Assembly (NCBI GenBank): GCA_934047225.1
Contig: OW203992.1
Span: forward strand, 11,831,501-11,895,500
Reading direction: 5' to 3'
DNA: 64,000 bases
From: Ypsolopha sequella
Lineage: Eukaryota > Arthropoda > Insecta > Lepidoptera > Ypsolophidae
Below the pieces are notes generated by a model that was not told the DNA's origin, did no database searches, and saw only the letters and a program-made list of their open reading frames with translations. How positions within the stretch are numbered: position 1 is the first letter of the stretch; each line of letters starts with the position of its first letter. Shown here in pieces: positions 35,759 to 48,025 of this stretch. The translations under genes were made by a program, and so were the position numbers.

Positions 35759-35908
35759 TTTTGTTTGTTTTAGAAGTCATAAATGTTAACAAAATATTTG
35801 CAAAAATTTTAAAGATTTATCGTGAGCACTGTATATAATAATGTACTCTGTGGTGAGCACTGACAGAACTTTCAATACTTTCCTCCTCCCATGGTATAAT
35901 AAAACGAG

Positions 35909-36006
35909 CCCTGCGTTCCGAAATAGAATTATATCGCTAAAATCGATTACGAAAGTATGAAGTGAATGGCTTATGATCCATTGTAATTCTATTACGGACC
36001 GCAGGG
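35909..36006. mobile_element. MITE with CCCTGCGTTCCG ends, upstream of CCDC25
   Basis: CCCTGCGTTCCGAAATAGAAT and ATTCTATTACGGACCGCAGGG are inverted with about three mismatches. It lies about 150 bp upstream of the CCDC25 start codon. Confidence 0.75.
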
Positions 36007-37100
36007 AAGGTATGTTCCTTGGTGATGTGTGGAGGTTTTGTGTTCCAAAATAGGGGAACTTGAGTACGTCATCACGCTATCGACGGTTCTCAAACTTTAA
36101 AATTCGGGAATCGTGGAAATTTTTATGTCCTTAGAAATAAATTACTAGGAATGCATGTGGATTTTAACTTTTCAGCTGCAGAGGGATGGGTGTGGCGGCT
36201 AAAGTGGGAAGTATTCAATAAAATGTCCCTTAATGGCTTTATGTAGTCAGAAGTCGCAAACACACACTCACTGAACACACTCTCGCTGTGAAAGAAAATA
36301 CTAGTGAAAATTCGCCATTCAAAGTAATAAATAAAGCGTATGGAAAACACCACACTAACTTCTGCACGTAACGAAATTTAACGTGATCTTAGAGCTTCAT
36401 ATAAATATTACATAAAATTTGTCACTATAACTTACTTTTCTTAGATGGCTTAGACTGTTAGCCCCCAAAAAAGGCATCAGTTTAGTTTTCCGGAAGAAAG
36501 GATGCCACTTGCCACAATTGTTTATTGGACCAATATCTATCGATAAAGATCGGGAGCCTCTTCAATTTGGGGGGGGAAGGGGGTTTAAAGATGCACTGCA
36601 CCAAGCGTCATTTAAAAAAATTAAACTGTCTGAGTTTGTCAACTACATCAAGATGGGTGTCTTTTTCAGGTAAATTAAGGACGTAGAATTCATTTCTGGC
36701 ATAAAAAATTGTGATATTTTAAGTAGTTTCTTGAAATTTTTTACATAGATTAAAATTTTATGAAATACTTTTTACTTTCAGGCGCCACCAAAAAAAAACC
36801 TCAGGTTTTTTTAAGTAACAAAAAATACGTTATGAAAGCCTATTTTATGCAGATAAATAAAAATATAAGTTTTATTGGATTTTTAAAGGAAAAAACCATA
36901 AAAAAAAAAAAAAACAATGTCGGTGAGCTCTTATTTTACTACTACTTATTAACTAACCTGATAAAAGTATATTTATGTATAGTGTATTTATAAAAGTATA
37001 TATATGCATAAAAACTATAAACACGTAAAAATGCTTTTCTATGGTTCTAAAAGAGTATTAACTATTTAATTATCATTTTCATTTTTTGCAGCTTCTACCA

Positions 37101-38524
37101 TCTTTAACAAATAGTTCTAGGTGTGAAGTAAGTAAGTACTGCTGTAAGAAGACAATTGTGTTCCTGGTCACGAGTACCAATCTTTAACAAATAGGTTCTG
37201 GACTAGTCCTATCTTCTGTAAGAGAAATAAATATCCTGCTTATAGATGTATATACATATGTGTTATGTATGTACAGTCATATGTACTTACAGTACTTAGT
37301 ATGTATTTATTTAATAATTAAAAGATGACCGCTGGAAGCGGTACTGTAACATATAGCTAGGCAATATGTTAGGTTTAGGTAAGGCTAGGTTTTATAGGTA
37401 GGTTAAAGGACTATTTGTTCGTGTTTAGTTGGCAATCGATAACCTTTATGGATCGACATACGTCGCATTGACGGAATTTTTTCGTGTTTTCCAAAAAAAT
37501 AAATACAGATCGAATATAAAAGATCTTTCAGACGAAACACGAGCAAGATTCCATGAAGATTCCTTAGAGAGTCCCATCGATGTGAAGGTGGCTCTCCATA
37601 AAAAAGATTCCTTAGAGTGTCCGATTAGTGCGGACGTGGTTCTCCATCTATAAATATTCCTTCTAGAGTTTTTGAAGAAATACAACAAGCGAGTGCTCTA
37701 CCAGATTTAGAGCTCCCCTCCTTTAATATATACTTGATAATTAGGGTGCATCAAATGAAAATAAAATATAAAAGAAGATAAACTAAAAATACAAAGTGGT
37801 GTAACTAAACAAAATCCCTACGAGATCCCGAGTACACGGTGTGCACATCACAGTACCATCCGTAGAATGAGGTTATAGTAATGCATATATACCTCTCTAC
37901 GTCTCCTACGTTATTATGACATACTTGAGGAGTACATCGATTTATTAATTACAAATTAAATCATTGGCCGTGATTTATTTGTGTGATTGTCTAGTAGATT
38001 AGGACACTACGTTATGTTACAAAACGGCTATGCTCAAAACAATGTATATCATAATTCAACAAAGTAAAATAAAGTATTCAAGAAAAACTAATGTACTAGG
38101 TATTTGTTAAATGATACGACTTAGCTGTATTCTGGAACTCAGCTATAGTTCAAGGCTATTATTGCCATTGAAAATCCAAGGGAAAACGAAACACATTAAT
38201 GACTAAATCACAATGTAAAACCACTTTTGATTCGACATTCCGTAAGACGTTTAACGAATAACACTTTCATAAGTTTCATAGCTTCGTAAGTTGCGCGCGA
38301 CGTTATATTTTTAATTAGATAAATGATTATGTAATTATTGGATACCATAGTAAAGTGTGTGGGTGTGTGTGTAAAATATAATATTGCAGTTGTTTGGGTT
38401 AGAAAAAGGGGTTGATGAAACGTAGATACTCGAAGCACGGTGGCTGCACACTGTACGTTGATTTAGCTAGACTTTTGGTATTTGAGGGGATTCTCGACCC
38501 AGATGAGTCCAGAATGAAGTGGGG
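37101..38524. other. 1.4-kb unmatched segment within the left palindrome arm
   Basis: This DNA interrupts the left arm and has no counterpart in the right arm. It contains a short direct repeat (ATCTTTAACAAATAG at about 37,100 and 37,180) and an open frame (37429-37653) with a repeated KDSLE(S/C)PI segment, but no family I recognise and no clear terminal repeats. It is either an insertion in the left arm or a deletion from the right. Confidence 0.4.
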
Positions 38525-39177
38525 GTTAAATTTATTTTAGCACAGTTGCATCTTTTTTGCATCCTACTTTGCATTGACACCTTGTTATCTCGAGGCAAAT
38601 GCTGTCCGCAGCTGGGTTGTCAGACCAGTGGGGTATCTATTGGCTATTTTTCTGCTTCCAGCCCCAATCGGGTGGACTAGGCAGAATTTGTTGCAGCACT
38701 AAAGCCTGGCCCCACTCATGAACTCCCTGGCAAACTGCGAGTAATATTTTCTCCAGGATGACACGAATAAAGAAGAGCTGTTTGGACTTCTGTCGTCCAA
38801 ATATCACCCGATGGACTTGCCCATCAATAAAGAAATTTATGTAGCGAAGGGTAATCTGTTCTTTCCAATGTTGCTCGTGAACTGCCAAAATTGGAGCCAT
38901 TTAACTTGAAGCCTCTGACACGTGAATGATGGTTCACTTGGCGGATACAGTAGACCAGGGTCATACGAAGTTAATGCACAGCAAACACCGATGTGGTAGT
39001 TATCACTCTGGCATGTGTACTGAAATTGCCAAGATTAGAGGTATTATGGGTTCATGTGGTAACGGGGAAAAACCACAATTTCTTGGCATGCCTCTAGATT
39101 GAATCAGATCTAGGTATGAGCGTTTCTTTTAATAGTCAAGAAGTTATAATATATAAATAATCAGTTTAATAGCGTGA

Positions 39178-39741
39178 GTGTGCATAAGACAATTTATTTT
39201 GTTTAAAGGTCCTGAAAGAGCGGAGGTCTTGCCTGTGTTCCACAAACTTAGTGGATGCGATACAGTGTCGTCTTTTAACGGCAGGGGAAAGAAAAGTGCT
39301 TTTGAAGCATGGAATTTATTCTCTTTTGCCACTAAAGGGTTTAAGGATCTTAAAGATGGCAATATAAATGAGGCAGAGATTGTGCTACATAAGTTTGTCA
39401 TAGCCATGTATGATAGGTATGCTAGCCAATCACTGAGTACTAACTAAAACATTAATATAAAGTTAAATTCATCGTAGCAAAAAGTCATATTACATGAACT
39501 TTTTCAGATCAAGTCCCTGTCCCTGCACGACTATCAATCATTGCCGTAAATATCTTTTTACAAAAACAGATCGGCAAATTGAAAATTTACCACCAACAGA
39601 AGCGGCCCTTTGTCAGCATATTTTACGCGCAGCTTGCCAGGGAGTTCATGAGTGGCTTTAGTGCTACAACAAATTCTGCCTAGTCCCCCCGATTGGGGCT
39701 GGAAGCAGAAAATTAGCCAATAGATACCCCACTGGTCTGAC
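39178..39741 (+). pseudogene. Transposon-type gene remnant with 'LSGCDTVSSF' motif, centre of palindrome
   Basis: Plus-strand coding with LSGCDTVSSFNGRGKK and LHKFVIAMYDRYA, then after a gap and frame change RQIENLPPTEAALCQHILRA and GVHEW. I recall this protein type as a common multi-copy unknown in invertebrate genomes associated with mobile elements. The left arm of the palindrome encodes the C-terminal end of the same gene on the minus strand (GVHEWGQALVLQQILPSPPDWGW, 38637-38720). Stops and frame breaks show decay. Confidence 0.55.
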
Positions 39742-39957
39742 AACCCAGCTGCGGACAGCATTTGCCTCGAAATAACAAGGTGTCAATGCAAAGTAGGATG
39801 CAAAAAAGATGCAACTGTGTTAAAATAAATTTAACATGTACCGAATTGTACCACTGCGGTAGAAGCTACAAAAAATGAAAATGATAATTAAATAGTTAAT
39901 ACTCTTTTAGAACCATAGAAAAGCATTTTTTACGTGTTTATAGTTTTTATGCATATA

Positions 39958-41718
39958 CAGTGGTGGTCACATAATTACAGACACTTAAAGCATATTACAA
40001 TAACTAAGCTATTCCTCTCTATATTTTTTATCAGACTACCATTGGAACTTGCTACACAATTTAAAAATATATGTGTAGGTATTGTGTAGTGTTAAAACGA
40101 AATATTATCAACAAAATTTGTCTGTTCCTAATCTTTTATTCGGTTTATCCTAATTGCAAGCAGTATAAACTTAACAAAGATATGGCCATATAATTAAAGA
40201 CACTCCATTTGCTTAGAAGAAATAAAAAAAATATTGTTGTTATTGAAATTTATCTTTTATACACAAAATTCCCAACAAATTTATAAAACATTCCGGTACG
40301 TATCAATATTTGGTCGCATGTCCTTTGGCAGAAATTACAGCACGACATCTCATAGGCATGGAAGCGATCAATTTTGTACAAGCTCCTACCGGAATTTGCT
40401 CCCATGCTTCTGTAAAGGCTGTGAAATTTGATCGACGTTCGATTTCCGCTTTGTCGCCACGGTCTTCTTCACCTGGTACCACAAATTTTCTATGGGATTT
40501 AAATCCGGGCTGTACGGGGGCCAATCCAAAACTGTAACGGACTGGTTCCTTAAGAAGTCTTTTACTATTTTTGCAGTGTGTTTCGGATCATTATCCTGTT
40601 GGAAAGTCCAAATGACCGGAAAATTTTGCTCGGCGTAGGGCAGCATGGCTTGTTCTAAAATATTCTTGTACTGGAATTTATCCATGTTGCCTTCTACTTT
40701 CCTGACAGGTCCTACACCAAGTCCTGAAAAGCAGCCCCACACTTTGATATTTCCGCCCCCATGTTTGACTACTTTCTTGGTATACTTTGAATCCATTTCT
40801 TTGTTTGGGGGGCGTCTAACATATTGTTTTCCATCAGAATTAATCATATTAATTTTTGTTTCATCAGAAAACAGCACTTGTTTCCACTCTCGTTCAGTCC
40901 AGTGTTGATATTTTTTAGCAAACGCTAATATTGCCTTAACATTTTGCGTTTTCAAAAGTGGCACCTTTCGAGACACTCTTCCGTACAAGTTTGCCTCACA
41001 TAGTCTCCGTCTAATTGTTCTTGCAGACACATCCTTCGACCCTCCTGCTCCAAACAACTCCGAACGTATCAGTTCTGATCCCTTGAACGGATCTTTTTTT
41101 GCCAACAACACCATCTTAGAGTCTTCCCGCACAGTAGTTTTCCTTGGTCTCGGTTTTCTAGGTACGTTTTCGGTCGTGTTAAACTTCTTGTTATGTTTTA
41201 TAGCATTCATAACCATGTCCTTAGAACACTACAAGTGGTTTCCTATTTTTCTGTGCGACCAGGCTTTAGTACGAAAGTTCAAAATAATCTTCCTAGTGGT
41301 CGAATCGCAACTCTTGTTTTTTATCATATTGATTGGTTTAAAACGTATTAATTTGAATGAAAAAAGTTAAGTTTTTTCAGTAATATCGACGTTTCATGAA
41401 AATACGCGGCAAAATAAAGAAAAGAGAATTTAGTTATTTTTTTCTTTTCTTAAATTCAGAACACAGCTTTTATTGTCTTTAATTAGCTGGCCAGCTACAA
41501 GTAAGTTAAAAAAGTTTGTGTTACTATCCCAGAGTGCGCAGTGGCTAAACTACTAACGAACACATCTATTTTTTTGTCCCACATTTTAAGAACACAATGT
41601 CACGTATAGTTTCATACCAATTACTCTAGATTAAACACCTATTTAAGCAAATGGTAGTACCATAACTAAGTTTTTTGTGGTCAATTAGGAGGTGTCTTTA
41701 ATTATGTGACCACCACTG
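39958..41718 (-). mobile_element. Tc1/mariner-family element with near-perfect inverted ends
   Basis: The ends read CAGTGGTGGTCACATAATTA and its complement; they differ at one or two bases over about 28 bp and are flanked by TA on both sides (39956-57 and 41719-20). Length is 1,761 bp. The minus-strand transposase shows a paired-like helix-turn-helix N-terminus and a D,D34E catalytic triad: FSDETK, FQQDNDPKHTA and PPYSPDLNPIEN. It sits inside the right arm of the giant palindrome, so it inserted after the palindrome formed. Confidence 0.92.
40303..41327 (-). pseudogene. Tc1-type transposase, broken by one stop and one frameshift
   Basis: The reading frame begins at ATG 41327 and runs through the helix-turn-helix, then meets an in-frame TAG near 41,240. 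It is open again from about 41,216 down to about 40,390 with the D,D34E motifs. Near 40,430-40,450 a one-base shift moves the conserved C-terminus (WEQIPVG ... KGHATKY) to another frame, ending at 40303. Both lesions are visible directly, so the copy is inactive though recently so. Confidence 0.85.
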
Positions 41719-43023
41719 TATATACTTTTATAAATACACTATACATAAATATACTGTTATCAGGTTATTTAGTAAGTAGTAGTAAAATAAGAGCTCACCG
41801 ACATTGTTTTATTTTTTTTATGGATTTTTCCTTTAAAAATCCAATAAAACTTATATTTTTATTTATCTGCATAAAATAGGCTTTCGTAGCGTATTTTTTG
41901 TTACTTAAAAAAACCTGAGGTTTTTTTTTGGTGGCGCCTGAAAGTAAAAAGTATTTCATAAAATTTTAATCTATGTAAAAATTTTCAAGAAACTACTTAA
42001 AATATCACAATTTTTTATGCCAGAAATGAATTCTACGTCCTTAATTTACCTGAAAAAGACACCCATCTTGATGTAGTTGACAAACTCAGACAGTTTAATT
42101 TTTTTAAATGACGCTTGGCGCAGTGCATCTTTGAACCCCCTCCCCCCCCCAAATTGAAGAGGCTCCCGAAGGCTACCGATCTTTATCGATAGATATTGGT
42201 CCAATAAACAATTGTGGCAAGTGGCATCCTTTCTTCCGGAAAACTAAACTGGATGAGCTAACGGACCCAGCTAAGAATAAAAACCACACATAGACCAAAA
42301 TAATTACTACGAAAAAAAATGCAGCAAAAAAAATACATGAACGTGAGAGAGCACGGAATTGATAAATTCATGAGGAATTTTTTATTATTATTTTATCTGG
42401 TCTTTTGCCTAGAAATCATCCCCAAAAAATTTTAATTATTCATGTAATTTTTTCGAAGGACATCCAGAAAGTGAAGTCGACCAAAAAAAAAAATTTTGCA
42501 TGTCGAAAAATAATGTTGTTGGTAAAAAAATGTGATACCGTATGCCAATCTTACGTCTCGGTTAAAAAAAATAGTTGCAAATCGAAAGGAGCGATTAAAC
42601 GCATAATAAACAGAAACGCAGCCATGAAATATCATGAATAAGAAAAAAACACATTATATTTTTTTACCATATCTGTTTTCCCTTCTTAGATTTTTTTGGT
42701 GTCGTGCTAAAAGTTGCTACTGCTGATCTATGGATTGGCATAGGTTTCATTCGTGGATAAAAGGTTTTCAAATTTTGGACCAAACGCCAAGGGAAGAGTT
42801 GCATCATCTTTTCAAACTTGTACAATTACAGCCAATTTGCTCGTGGAAACTCGCAAAATAGAACATTTTTTCACAAATATGAGATCTAGATACATAGCAG
42901 ATTGATTTTTCGCGCCCCGAAATACCTTCTATGTACTGTAAATATTGTAAAAATCCATGTAAATAGGAAACGATGTAAGTATATATACAATTATATTGGA
43001 TAAATGGGGTAAGTAGGACTTAC

Positions 43024-43162
43024 AATTTCTGATGCTGGCTTTTGGACCACAATAGCGAAGCCACTCTTGAGCCATCAATTCATTTTTGGGAAAAGTAAAA
43101 AGTCTAATTATTCCGCCTTTTTCAGAGCGATTTTTACAATTACGGATCGCACAACCGCCCAT
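43024..43162 (-). pseudogene. THAP-domain first exon, second half not found
   Basis: ATG at 43162 opens MGGCAIRNCKNRSEKGG, with C-x4-C, then LFTFPKNELMAQEWLRYCG, the Phe-Pro and Trp typical of THAP domains. It ends at AGAAATT|GTAAGT. No downstream minus-strand segment with the second zinc pair (C-x2-H-F) was found between 42,260 and 43,000, where the giant palindromic element begins. It is therefore probably an orphan exon of a P-like element or THAP gene, oriented opposite to the THAP gene at 44.8 kb. Confidence 0.6.
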
Positions 43163-43827
43163 TATTGCTTGATGAGATTATCAATTTATCATTTAATAAT
43201 CAGCTCATCTGCAACTGGGAAACGCGCTTCAACCTTTGGGAATCTCTGTGTAGAGTGAAAACAAACTATCAAATTCACTCTCGTGCAACAAGGATGACAA
43301 CAAATGGAAAAAACGCCATTAGATATTGCCAGTATTATACGCTTATTTTTACCCAAACGTTTCACACAACTTCTGCAAATCTGATCATAAAGATAAGCAA
43401 AAAATCAAAATTAAATTTGTTTAAGTTTAATTTCAACAACGAAAATACTCATCAATGTTATGAATAGTATAAACGTTTTTGTAAACAAAATAACTTAAAA
43501 CTATTTTCCTTATCATGAAATAATGACATAAAATGGCAAGCACGTAAGATGACGCACCAAGGGCTGGTGCGTTCCAAATATTTAAAAATATCAGTGTCGC
43601 CGTACGAGCTCTCGTGTCATTCATTCGCACTCATACAAAATTTTATATGCTATCCTGTTGTCAGGGTTCAAATTGTAGCAAGCTTATGTTTTGGAATGGA
43701 AACCAAAGGAACAGACCATGTTTTATTCGGCCATGCCTCCTCCTTTCTTTTTTTTTTATAATATTTTAACGGCTCTGGATTCTTGTCCTTTTGAGCCCCT
43801 TTCCTCCTCCTTTTATTTTATCGAAAT

Positions 43828-44375
43828 CAGTGTTGCCAGACCCGATCCAAACTTTTGCCCACGCAGATTGTAAGAATTGCCCTTTCCGACACAAAATCGC
43901 CCATAATCATTAAAACAACGAAGTGTAGAAGAATTTGTATGTATTACATTGACCTTTGAACAAACTCCCGCCCTTAGAAGAAATTTTGTCTATGGCATCA
44001 ACATACTTTGACAACTCCAACGTGTTACGTGAAGTTAGTGTGAACGGAAACCGCGACGCGAATGGACGGTGTGACGCTAACCGCTGGCACTGTACGAGTA
44101 CTACGACTGGATTAAAAAAGGTAATTAATAAAGGTTTTCATTTTACTTGATGTCGTTTTAATCACTATATTACATACTTATGCGAAACCTTTAATATGCT
44201 ATCTGAACTAAGTTAAATTTCTATTCTAGTTCATGTATTAACCTAACGTTAATATTTTTCCAAAATTGCCCATATTTTACCGTATTCAAAACCTTTCCGC
44301 CCTTTTTGCCCTTTTCCCAGAAAAATCCTAAAATTGCCCATGGCGTGGGTAATTGCTCACGGTCTGGCAACACTG
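43828..44375. mobile_element. Non-autonomous hAT element with perfect 8-bp duplication
   Basis: Inverted ends CAGTGTTGCCAGACC ... GGTCTGGCAACACTG are flanked by ATCGAAAT at 43820-43827 and 44376-44383. It is 548 bp with no complete gene. It lies between the two divergent THAP exons. Confidence 0.9.
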
Positions 44376-44806
44376 ATCGAAATCGAAATTTTTTTTTTTT
44401 TGTTTCATTTTCCCACCAAGTGGAAAGGCAAAGGGATCTTAGCCCATACAGCCATGTCTGACGTTATAGTTATTATCTGTTTATATGCACTATCCTCTTC
44501 TGTTGAGGATCATCTGAAAGGTCTGTCCTGTCGTTTCCGCTATAATGATAGCCTTATAACGCAAATACTTAGAAAAAACACACGAAAAGGCACAGCCCGC
44601 ACTTTTGTTCCATTCACAATATTCTATCACTATTGTCATAGTAAAACCAGAACAGTAGTTTATCTTCAACCAAAGGTACATCGCACGAACTACAGTACGC
44701 ACACAATAGCAATATCTCGGTATGCAAGGCTGGTGCTAGTCGGGGTCACGCCGCGGTCGCGCTCAGTCAAGTCTTTCGAACAAGCGCGGCACCGATCACT
44801 TCAAAT

Positions 44807-46186
44807 ATGTCAACAGCACGCTGTCGTACATATTGTTCTGTCTTCGGATGCCTCAATAATAATTCCTCAAATCCAGAATTATCGTTCTTCTCAATACCAA
44901 CTCAACAAGAAAGGTGAGTACACAATTTATGGTACATATAAATAATAATGAGAGATGTAAACCGTACTTTCTTTGTTCACATTTAACATAGGTACCTATA
45001 ATCATAACTGTGCTACGATTGTCAGTTAGTCAAAGTGTTTTTAAATGTAGAGCTGATATGGTTGAAATCGCAAAGATTTTTTAATTATAGACTAGGAGCC
45101 AATGTTCGATTAGATACTTAAATTTTATTATGTACTTAAATGAATTGAACTGATTAATTTAGTCAACAATCACAAAGATTTTTAAGCAAAAGCGTTGCCA
45201 GGGGGGCAAGATGACATGAATTGTAGGTAAAATAAACAAATGTAAAGTTTTTAATTGTTCATTACAAGAAACAAAATAATTGTCTTATAAACATAATGTT
45301 CTTGGATTTCTCGCGAATTTTTCGGTTACTTTATTATAAAAATCTCAAAGTTTTTCAAATCTCTAGGGGGGGACAGCTGCCCCCTTCCCCCTTTTGACGA
45401 TGCCCATGTTTTTAAGGTAAAGTTCAGGAGCTTATCTTTAATTTTATAATTCATTATTTTCAAGTTTTCTTACTTTATTTAATATAAGCAAGTAAGATTT
45501 CTTTATGAGTTATAAGGTCTTTACGTTTATTATGTATGATATGGATGTATGTATGTTTGAATGATTCACTACGTCGTCGATTGATAGCTCATTTGTCATA
45601 ATCGGCTTCAAAATGTCAGTTGATTTGTCATAATTTTTATTTTGTTGTTTTCAGGCGCTTACAATGGCTACAATTAATATCACGTGAGGATTTGACAGAT
45701 AATGTTTCAAAATATCGTGTATGTGAAGTACATTTCAATGCACAAGACGTCCAAGTGAAAGCAACTCACAAAATATTAAAAAAAAATTCTTTGCAATTTT
45801 TGCATTTACGTACCCTAACTAAAGAAGATAAACAGACACAAATTGAAACAATAACTGTTAATATTTCAAGCCAAACAGAGATCAATAATATTTTGGAAAA
45901 TAGAACTCAAATTGATTTAACGACAGCCAGTTCTTCGAGCCAAACAGACATGAGGAATACATCGGATAACAATACTCAATCTGCCGCTTCGCTTACTGCA
46001 AATACTCCACGCAAAAGAAAACTTAAATCTGAATTGTTAGATTGCAAGAAGCGGTTGAGAGTACATGAAACAGAACAGACTGCGGCGAAATCGCAACAAG
46101 TAATGTTTTATAAGTTATGTGATCGCTTTTTATCTAAGGACCTAGCGGAACTAGTAAAAGCTCAAACTTATTCTCTGACAAAGTAA
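44807..46186 (+). CDS. THAP-domain protein, probably a truncated P-element-type transposase gene
   Basis: Exons 44807-44913 and 45655-46186 join in phase 2 to give 212 residues. The THAP zinc signature is complete: C10-x4-C15 (CSVFGC), then FFSIP, W40, and C59-x2-H62 (CEVHF). A Ser/Thr/Gln stretch with repeated SSQT(E/D) follows. Next comes a basic coiled-coil-like segment (KRKLKSELLDCKKRLR) and FLSKDLAELVKAQ, which resembles the segment before the catalytic domain in P-like elements. The catalytic domain is absent. A LINE fragment on the other strand starts about 46,165 and supplies the last codons, so the gene is cut short. Either a dead transposase or a domesticated THAP protein is possible. 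Confidence 0.65.
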
Positions 46187-46457
46187 GGATCTCCTTAGGA
46201 AGTTTATTGTAAAATCTTATACCATGTCCTACGAAAGTGGCACTTAACTTGGCAAGTCTGATTTTTGGAAAAGCCAGTTTATGTTTATTTCTGGTTTCTC
46301 TACAGTGTTGATTGCCAATCCTTGGGAAAGACTCAATATTTTTTCTGACATATCTAAGAACTTGGTAAATAAATTCCCAAGGAACAGTTATTATATGAAT
46401 TTCTTTAAATTTTTCTCTTAACGAATTCCGGTGCTTCATATTATAAATTGTAAGCAT
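46165..46457 (-). pseudogene. LINE C-terminal fragment abutting the THAP gene
   Basis: Minus-strand NKHKLAFPKIRLAKLSATFV and RFYNKLPKEILTL are typical of the end of CR1/RTE-like LINE polyproteins. The junction with THAP coding sequence is at about 46,165. It is 5'-truncated, with no catalytic part. Confidence 0.65.
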
Positions 46458-47169
46458 TTTAAATTAAAGAAGTCGTATTTAAATAAATGTGCTTTTTATT
46501 AATATCTACCTCATATAAGGTTAAAATACGGTACTGAGCTCCTGGTCTACATAAAGGTCAATTCGGGTCTCTACGGCGCGGCGCAGCGGCGCGGCGGCGT
46601 CTTTGTAGATCAAACGTGCCACCAAAGGGGGCCGCCCTGAGAACAGTTCAGCACCACAAACTTATCTATTCCGGCGACTCGCGGCAACGAAGACTGTTAC
46701 TAATGAATATAGAAGTTATTTTAGTTTGGCCTACGGCAACAGATAAGTTGGTAACACGTGCATTTAACGTATTGCTATTCGTACCGGCTGTCGCTGCTGC
46801 TGCCATCGAGTTGAAGGCCCAATGTAAATGAATTTAATATTTACAAACATAATACATACCTACGTAGTATATGTATAATATATATATTTAAATATTGATT
46901 TGTATTAGCTACGTACGAAAATAAAAGAAGGAACAACCCTGACACAGTAGGTATTGAAGTCTCGTACGGGGCGTGAGTTAATCTACTGTTCTGGTTTTAC
47001 TATGCTATTGTTGATCAAAACACCCAAAATGCAATATTTTTTCAATAAAACAAAAAAACGACGCCATCACATCTTCGCGCTTTTTTTCCAACCCCGAAAT
47101 CAGAAAACAATGATTATTTGACATTTTGTTCAAGGTTTGTGCAGCCTGGATGCTAGTCCTTTTAGGCAA

Positions 47170-47372
47170 TTCATATTTAGGTCACGACAAGAATCCCCGA
47201 AGGGTTGTTAGAGGTGTTCCAAGTGTGAAATGCAAGTCACTGGTCCATACTCAGTACACCCGCGTTTCACCGACGAATCCCAACGTGTTGGGTGGTGCTG
47301 AGCCCTGCCGTCGTACTTCGGTCACAAATACACGCTTTTTAAGGAATTACGATGTTTTCAGAGGATATTAAA
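47170..47372 (+). repeat. Dispersed repeat, copy 2 of the same family
   Basis: Plus-orientation copy with GTTAGAGGTGTTCCAAGTGT, AGTACACCCGCGTTTCACC and CCAACGTGTTGGGTGGTGCT. It lies between the THAP gene and Dr1. Confidence 0.65.
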
Positions 47373-48025
47373 AGATAGTGACGATAAAGCCGATTCTAAA
47401 GGCTTTAATTTCAGTTTTAGTGCTGTCAAAACTAAATTTCATTCATTGCAAAATAGTCCTTGAGAATTAAGAACAGAATCTAAATTATTTTGGAATAATT
47501 TTATGTTTGACAGCACTAAAGCCTTCAGAATGGTAGTTTAGAAAATTTTAAGTTTGGCAGCACTTAAACTAAAATGAAAGCCATCAGAATCTGCCGTAAC
47601 CAGTATAGTATGTTGTTCAATGGAAAAAAAGTGCAGGCTGTGCCTTTTCGCGGGTTTTTTCTAATCCAACAATGTGTTTGTGTTATGGGTTATACTTTAT
47701 GGGTTTGTGTTATACTTTAGCACGAATTGACTGGACAGACCCATCAGATGATTCTCAAGAGAGGATATAATATACAGTGACTATCAACAGACAGATGATA
47801 AAACCTTAGAAATGGCCTGATGGCCCTTTTATCAAGGCAGTATGGCTTAGTTCCTTAGCCTTTCCCTGACGGGATAACTTAAAAAAAGAAACAGCTGCTG
47901 TCTTGTCTGTGTCTGTCACTGTCACTGTGTCAGAAAAGAAAAATTGCGGCTGCTGGTAAAAATAACAAGAATTTTTCATTTGCCTGTTTGTTTGTTTTAT
48001 TATAAACTTTATAATTTCCACGGAA

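Larger units (their letters stand above)
36479..42250. repeat. Giant interrupted palindrome
   Basis: The left arm (36479 to about 37100, then 38525 to about 38770) is the reverse complement of the right arm (about 39580-39957 and 41719-42250), at clearly over 90% identity by eye over roughly 850 bp. The left arm has an extra segment of about 1.4 kb (37100-38525); the right arm has the Tc1 element. The non-palindromic centre (38770-39580) carries coding sequence of a transposon-type protein, and each arm holds the C-terminal coding part and downstream DNA of that gene. This is an inverted duplication of a mobile-element 3' half. Confidence 0.8.

Noticed and set aside
37429..37653. Open frame with a repeated KDSLE(S/C)PI segment
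   Set aside because: Unknown and short, within the unmatched palindrome segment; not enough to call a gene.
42405..42900. Search for the second half of the 43.1-kb THAP domain
   Set aside because: No C-x2-H-F segment found on the minus strand. A short open stretch at 42,680-42,800 lacks zinc ligands.
44334..44945. Open frame of 203 codons on the plus strand
   Set aside because: It runs through the end of a hAT element and overlaps the THAP first exon in another frame; no domain resemblance.
45170..45420. Possible element with GCCAGGGGGGCAAG and GCTGCCCCCTTCCCCC ends inside the THAP intron
   Set aside because: The ends are only loosely inverted and no flanking duplication could be seen.
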